In this document: one piece after another, positions 47,634 through 51,099 of the stretch
Layout: the number at the start of each line of letters is the position of its first letter
Numbering within the stretch: position 1 is the stretch's first letter
NCBI GenBank assembly: GCA_045589355.1
Contig: JAZNOW010000040.1
Coordinates: forward strand, 1 to 51,099
Length of the DNA: 51,099 nucleotides
Direction of reading: 5' to 3'
Source of the DNA: RUG563 sp045589355
GTDB lineage: Bacteria > Bacillota > Clostridia > Christensenellales > Aristaeellaceae
The notes under the pieces: generated by a model
Databases searched by the model: none
The model's input: only the letters and a program-made list of their open reading frames with translations
Told to the model about the DNA's origin: nothing
Made by a program: the position numbers and the translations under genes

Positions 47634-49058
47634 ATGGGTGGTTTCTTCGGGGCAGTATCCAAACACGATACCATTTCCGATGTATTCTTCGGAACGGACT
47701 ATCATTCTCACCTGGGCACCAAATCCGGCGGTATTGCGGCATACGATGAAAAAATCGGCCTGCAGCGCAACATTCACAACATTGCTTCCACGCCCTTCCG
47801 CACCAAGTTTGAACACATTTTCGGCGAAATGAAAGGTACGGCTGCCATCGGCTGCATCAACGACTCCAATCCTCAGCCGCTGCTGATCCGCTCCAAACTG
47901 GGTGTTTTCGCCATTTGCACCATCGGCGTGATCAACAATTATGAAGAACTGGTCAAGCAATGCATGGACTTTGGCGGCGTACATTTTGACGCCATGACCG
48001 GCGGCAGAGTAAACACCACGGAACTGGTGGCTGCGCTGATCGGCATGAAGAGCAATTTCACCGAAGGGCTCATTTTTGCCCAGGAAAAGATTGAAGGCAC
48101 CGCCTCCATTCTCATCCTGACGGACCACGGCTCCATCATTGCTGCCCGGGACAAAATGGGTCGTTTGCCCATTCTGGTGGGCAAGAACGAAGACGGGTAT
48201 TGTGTTTCCTTTGAATCCTTTGCCTATCAGAAGATGGGCTATGCGGATGAAAAGGAACTGGGCCCCGGAGAAATTGTGGAGATCACAAAGGACGAGATCA
48301 CCGTTTTGCGGCCTGCCCAGAAGGAAATGCGCATCTGCTCCTTCCTGTGGAGTTACTACGGCTATCCCACCTCCAATTATGAAGGGGTAAACGTGGAAGT
48401 GATGCGGTATCGCAACGGCGAAATCATGGCCCGCAATGATAAAGAAAACGGCACGCTGCCGGAACTGGACTATGTGGGCGGTGTACCCGATTCCGGTACA
48501 CCCCACGCCATCGGCTATGCCAACGGCAGCCACGTGCCCTTTGCCCGTCCTTTCATCAAATATACCCCCACCTGGCTGCGCAGTTTCCTGCCCGATAATG
48601 CGCTGGACCGGAACAAGGTGGCCAAGATGAAGCAGATCCCTGTGAACGAACTGATCCGGGACAAGAACCTCTTGTTCGTGGATGATTCTATCGTGCGGGG
48701 AACCCAGCTGAGGGAAACAGTAGAATTCCTTTATGAAAACGGCGCAAAGAGCGTGCACATGCGCTCGGCTTGCCCGCCCATTATGTACGGCTGCAAATAC
48801 CTGAATTTCTCCCGGGCTACCAATGATATGGAGCTGATCACCCGCACCATCATCAATGAACTGGAAGGGGAAGAAGGCTTCAACCATCTGGAAGAATACT
48901 CCGATGCAAACACCGAACGCGGCAAGAAAATGCGCCAGGCAATCTGCGAAAAACTGCACTTTGCGTCGCTTGAATTCCAGTCCCTGGAGGGGCTGATCGA
49001 ATCCACCGGTATGGAACCTTGTAAACTGTGCACTTATTGCTGGAACGGCAAAGAATAA
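47634..49058 (+). CDS. purF: PurF-like amidophosphoribosyltransferase lacking the N-terminal catalytic Cys
   Basis: 474 residues. PurF makes 5-phosphoribosylamine from PRPP and glutamine. The C-terminal PRTase half is intact: PRPP loop LLFVDDSIVRGTQLRET, with RPFIKYTPTWLRSFLP and the flexible-loop region before it. ACPPIMYGC and CKLCTYC supply Fe-S-type cysteines as in Bacillus PurF. But the N-terminus is MGGFFGAV, without the Cys that must follow Met in the active glutaminase (MCGI/V). The normal HTRYST and NGxIxN motifs read IGCINDSNPQP and GVINNYEEL. The glutaminase half is thus likely inactive or altered, and ammonia might be used directly. Codon bias is strong, so the gene is in use. GGAGGAAAAATTC before ATG. 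Confidence 0.88.
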   Translation: MGGFFGAVSKHDTISDVFFGTDYHSHLGTKSGGIAAYDEKIGLQRNIHNIASTPFRTKFEHIFGEMKGTAAIGCINDSNPQPLLIRSKLGVFAICTIGVINNYEELVKQCMDFGGVHFDAMTGGRVNTTELVAALIGMKSNFTEGLIFAQEKIEGTASILILTDHGSIIAARDKMGRLPILVGKNEDGYCVSFESFAYQKMGYADEKELGPGEIVEITKDEITVLRPAQKEMRICSFLWSYYGYPTSNYEGVNVEVMRYRNGEIMARNDKENGTLPELDYVGGVPDSGTPHAIGYANGSHVPFARPFIKYTPTWLRSFLPDNALDRNKVAKMKQIPVNELIRDKNLLFVDDSIVRGTQLRETVEFLYENGAKSVHMRSACPPIMYGCKYLNFSRATNDMELITRTIINELEGEEGFNHLEEYSDANTERGKKMRQAICEKLHFASLEFQSLEGLIESTGMEPCKLCTYCWNGKE

Positions 49059-49075
49059 ACAGGAGGACGAGACAA

Positions 49076-50125
49076 ATGCACGAGAATTCCCGTTCTGAAA
49101 GCTACGCAGCAGCCGGTGTGGATATTACGGCCGGTTACAAAGCGGTTGAACTGATGAAAAAGCACATTGCCCGCACCCGGAACGAAGGCTGCCTGGACGA
49201 CGTGGGCGGCTTTGGCGGATGCTTTGGTTTGCCCATCCAGGGAATGGAAGAACCTGTGCTGGTTTCCGGCACCGACGGCTGCGGCACGAAAGTGAAGCTG
49301 GCCATCCTGATGGATAAGCATGACACCATCGGCATCGACGCCGTGGCCATGTGCGTGAACGATATTATCTGCTGCGGCGCCAAGCCCCTGTTCTTCCTGG
49401 ATTACATTGCCTGCGGCAAGAACATCCCCGAAAAGATTGCTGAAATCGTATCCGGCGTAGCGGAAGGCTGCGTGCAGAGCGGTGCGGCGCTGATCGGCGG
49501 CGAAACGGCGGAACATCCCGGGCTGATGCCGGTGGAAGATTACGACCTGGCCGGCTTTGCCGTGGGTAACGTGGATAAGAAAAAGATCATCGACAACAAG
49601 CGCATGGAAGAAGGCGATGTGGTGATCGCCATGGCCTCCGCCGGCATTCATTCCAACGGCTTCAGCCTGTGCCGCAAGGTGTTCGATATCGACAACAATC
49701 CTGCTTCCCTGTACGACGCCCGGGAAGAACTGGGCGGCAAGAGCGTGGCCGAAGCGCTGCTGGTGCCCACCCGCATTTATGTAAAGAGCATTCTGGCCCT
49801 GATCCGGGATGTGGACGTGAAGGGCATTTCCCACATCACCGGCGGCGGGTTCTACGAAAACATTCCGCGTTCCATTCCCGATGGCCTGTGCGCCCGCATT
49901 GAACGCAATGCCGTGAAGGTGCTGCCCATCTTTGATGTGATCGCAAAGGATGGCAACATCCCCGAACGCGATATGTTCAACACCTACAACATGGGCGTTG
50001 GCATGAGCGTGGTGGTACCTGCTGCGCAGGCGGATAAGGCCATGGAAATTCTCAAGACCAATGGGGAAGACGCCTATGTGATCGGCAAGATCGTAAAGGC
50101 CGACCAGAAGATTGAAATTGTGTAA
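49076..50125 (+). CDS. purM: phosphoribosylformylglycinamidine cyclo-ligase
   Basis: 349 residues. ATP-dependent ring closure to AIR. SYAAAGVDITAGYKAVELMKK, the phosphate loop GGFGGCFGLP, VLVSGTDGCGTKVKLA, DAVAMCVNDIICCGAKPLFFLDYIA, LIGGETAEHPGLM, and SAGIHSNGFSL, then HITGGGFYENIPR are all typical. The ATG at 49076 follows AGGAGGACG; a longer frame enters purF and is not used. Confidence 0.97.
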   Translation: MHENSRSESYAAAGVDITAGYKAVELMKKHIARTRNEGCLDDVGGFGGCFGLPIQGMEEPVLVSGTDGCGTKVKLAILMDKHDTIGIDAVAMCVNDIICCGAKPLFFLDYIACGKNIPEKIAEIVSGVAEGCVQSGAALIGGETAEHPGLMPVEDYDLAGFAVGNVDKKKIIDNKRMEEGDVVIAMASAGIHSNGFSLCRKVFDIDNNPASLYDAREELGGKSVAEALLVPTRIYVKSILALIRDVDVKGISHITGGGFYENIPRSIPDGLCARIERNAVKVLPIFDVIAKDGNIPERDMFNTYNMGVGMSVVVPAAQADKAMEILKTNGEDAYVIGKIVKADQKIEIV

Positions 50126-50137
50126 CGGAGGGGAAGC

Positions 50138-50758
50138 ATGAGCCAGATGCAAAAGCGGGTAGCCGTGCTGGTTTCCGGCGGCGGCACCAATCTGCAGGCG
50201 CTGATTGACGCCCAGCATATGGGCATCATCCACTCCGGCAGCATTGAAATCGTAATTTCCAACAAGCCCGGCGCTTACGCCCTGGAACGGGCCCAGCGGG
50301 CTGAGATCGAAACGGCCGTGATTGAAAAAAAGCCCGGCGGCCAGGCTGAGTTTGAAGAAAAGCTGATGGCACTGCTGAAGCAAAAGGAAATTGACCTGAT
50401 CGTGCTGGCCGGTTTCATGAGCATCCTCAGCGAAAACTTTGTAAAGCACTACGAAGAAAGGATCATCAACGTACATCCTTCGCTGATCCCTTCCTTCTGC
50501 GGAAAAGGCTACTACGGCCTGAAGGTCCACGAAGAGGCGCTGAAAAAGGGCGTGAAGGTGACCGGCGCAACGGTGCATTTTGTCAACGAAATTCCCGACG
50601 GCGGAAAGATTATTTTCCAGAAAGCGGTTCAGGTATTGGAAAAGGATACGCCTGAAACCCTGCAAAAACGCGTGATGAAGCAGGCTGAATGGAAAATCCT
50701 TCCCCGTGCGGTGGAAAAGGTATGCAAAGATATGATGATGGCAGGAGGAAAAGTGTAA
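50138..50758 (+). CDS. purN: phosphoribosylglycinamide formyltransferase
   Basis: 206 residues. Transfers formyl from 10-formyl-THF to GAR. Motifs: VAVLVSGGGTNLQALIDA, IEIVISNKPGAYALERA, LIVLAGFMSILSENFV, INVHPSLIPSF with catalytic Asn/His, GATVHFVNEIPDGGKII with the catalytic Asp region. GGAGGGG lies before the ATG. Its stop TAATG overlaps the next start by one base, so translation is coupled to the IMP cyclohydrolase fragment. Confidence 0.97.
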   Translation: MSQMQKRVAVLVSGGGTNLQALIDAQHMGIIHSGSIEIVISNKPGAYALERAQRAEIETAVIEKKPGGQAEFEEKLMALLKQKEIDLIVLAGFMSILSENFVKHYEERIINVHPSLIPSFCGKGYYGLKVHEEALKKGVKVTGATVHFVNEIPDGGKIIFQKAVQVLEKDTPETLQKRVMKQAEWKILPRAVEKVCKDMMMAGGKV

Positions 50759-50886
50759 TGGACATCTACAAGCAGGAAAACATTGGCACCCTCATCGAAG
50801 GCAATTCCTACGTGGGCCGCGGTATTGTGATCGGCAAAACGGAAGACGGCAAGAAGGCCGCCACCGCTTACTTCATCATGGGCCGC
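50758..50886 (+). pseudogene. IMP cyclohydrolase (PurO-type), N-terminal fragment cut by a junction
   Basis: Only the first 43 residues belong to the family: an N-terminal stretch with NSYVGRGIVIGKTEDGKKAA and TAYFIMGR, which matches the start of archaeal-type IMP cyclohydrolases used by many Clostridia (usual continuation SENSRNRVF). The frame then runs on as MHLYRKKTARLSEFLF and stops at 50967, with no resemblance to the family. The break point lies at about 50,887. The true gene should catalyse the last step to IMP. GGAGGAAAAG precedes the ATG. Loss in the organism or an assembly join are both possible. Confidence 0.8.
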
Positions 50887-51099
50887 ATGCACTTATACCG
50901 CAAGAAAACGGCAAGGCTGTCGGAATTCCTGTTCCTTTGGGCAATCTTGTTTATCATGACTGCATAATGGTACCGTGGAATTGGTTCAATAACTGGGGTA
51001 TTCCCAAGGGTGATGACGGTGATTTATACGGTGCATTAAATGCAGGTATGCCGTACATTCATCCTTATGGTAACGAACTGCGTAAAATAGGTACAGACA
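50887..51099 (+). CDS. fragment of an unrelated protein, open at both ends
   Basis: In the frame of base 50892 the DNA is open to the window end and reads as protein: LIPQENGKAVGIPVPLGN, LVYHDCIMVPWNWFNNWGIP, GDLYGALNAGMPYIHPYGNE. The pattern PLxNLVYHDxxxVPW recalls large secreted carbohydrate-active or DUF5696-like proteins, which is a tentative impression. Codons (TTA, AAA, GGT, CGT) are more AT-rich than those of the pur genes. No start is visible, so it is an internal fragment joined to the IMP cyclohydrolase gene. Confidence 0.55.

Noticed and set aside
1..51099. CRISPR array, insertion sequence or rRNA operon
   Set aside because: No regularly spaced repeats, no transposase with flanking inverted repeats and no rRNA sequence were seen.

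Overview
The window reads as a chromosomal segment of a spore-forming member of the Bacillota, most likely class Clostridia. The grounds are a spoIIAA-spoIIAB-sigF operon behind a sigma-H-type promoter and a Spo0A box, a typical SigH gene, Mini-III RNase, ThyX, iron-sulfur L-serine dehydratase in two subunits, tig-clpP-clpX, and dense head-to-tail operons with AGGAGG ribosome sites and ATGA overlaps. From about 2.5 kb to 50.89 kb the gene style is uniform: Leu is mainly CTG, Glu mainly GAA, and GC content is moderate.

Layout. 1-2.45 kb: the 3' part of a kbl-like gene with different codon use, a tRNA-Ser(GCU), and decayed pieces of a large mobile-element protein with a duplicated 70-bp segment. 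2.5-9.5 kb: an aminotransferase on minus, then ridA, a GNAT, pnuC behind a leader RNA that can fold as a terminator, an M28 peptidase, a secreted HExxH-MORN protein and an APH-like kinase. 9.5-12.4 kb: a CofE-like ligase on minus and the spoIIA operon. 12.4-18.5 kb (minus): a UMF1 transporter, a CbbX/SpoVK-type AAA protein and a TIM-barrel protein in one operon, a Cys-rich small protein, and two metallo-beta-lactamase-fold proteins. 18.7-22.8 kb: tig-clpP-clpX and a pentapeptide-repeat protein. 22.8-27 kb (minus): lysC, an unrecognised 679-residue coiled-coil protein and a SpoU methyltransferase. 27.2-30.2 kb: DUF5665-lspA-rluD-tlyA-kinase. 30.3-34 kb (minus): araC-type regulator-mrnC-thyX-rlmB-sigH. 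34.2-36.1 kb: an RluA-type synthase and a CapA protein.

36.2-44.4 kb (minus) is one long aromatic amino acid operon: DAHP synthase, tyrA, aroB, aroA, aroC, pheA, an aroE-aroK fusion and aroQ. It encodes every step from PEP plus erythrose-4-phosphate to chorismate, and both branches to Phe and Tyr. It starts with a strong promoter and a 20-codon leader peptide in which nine residues are Tyr or Phe, followed by overlapping antiterminator and terminator arms. This is a complete trp-type ribosome-mediated attenuator, unusual for this phylum, and is the most notable regulatory find here. 44.5-46.9 kb: sdaAB-sdaAA-xth. 46.9-50.9 kb: purE-purF-purM-purN and the start of an IMP cyclohydrolase, under a ZTP riboswitch. 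The PurF lacks the N-terminal catalytic cysteine.

At about 50,887 the IMP cyclohydrolase reading frame breaks at a sharp point into an unrelated coding fragment with more AT-rich codons. Together with the odd first 2.4 kb this suggests that both ends of the window are recombination or assembly junctions.
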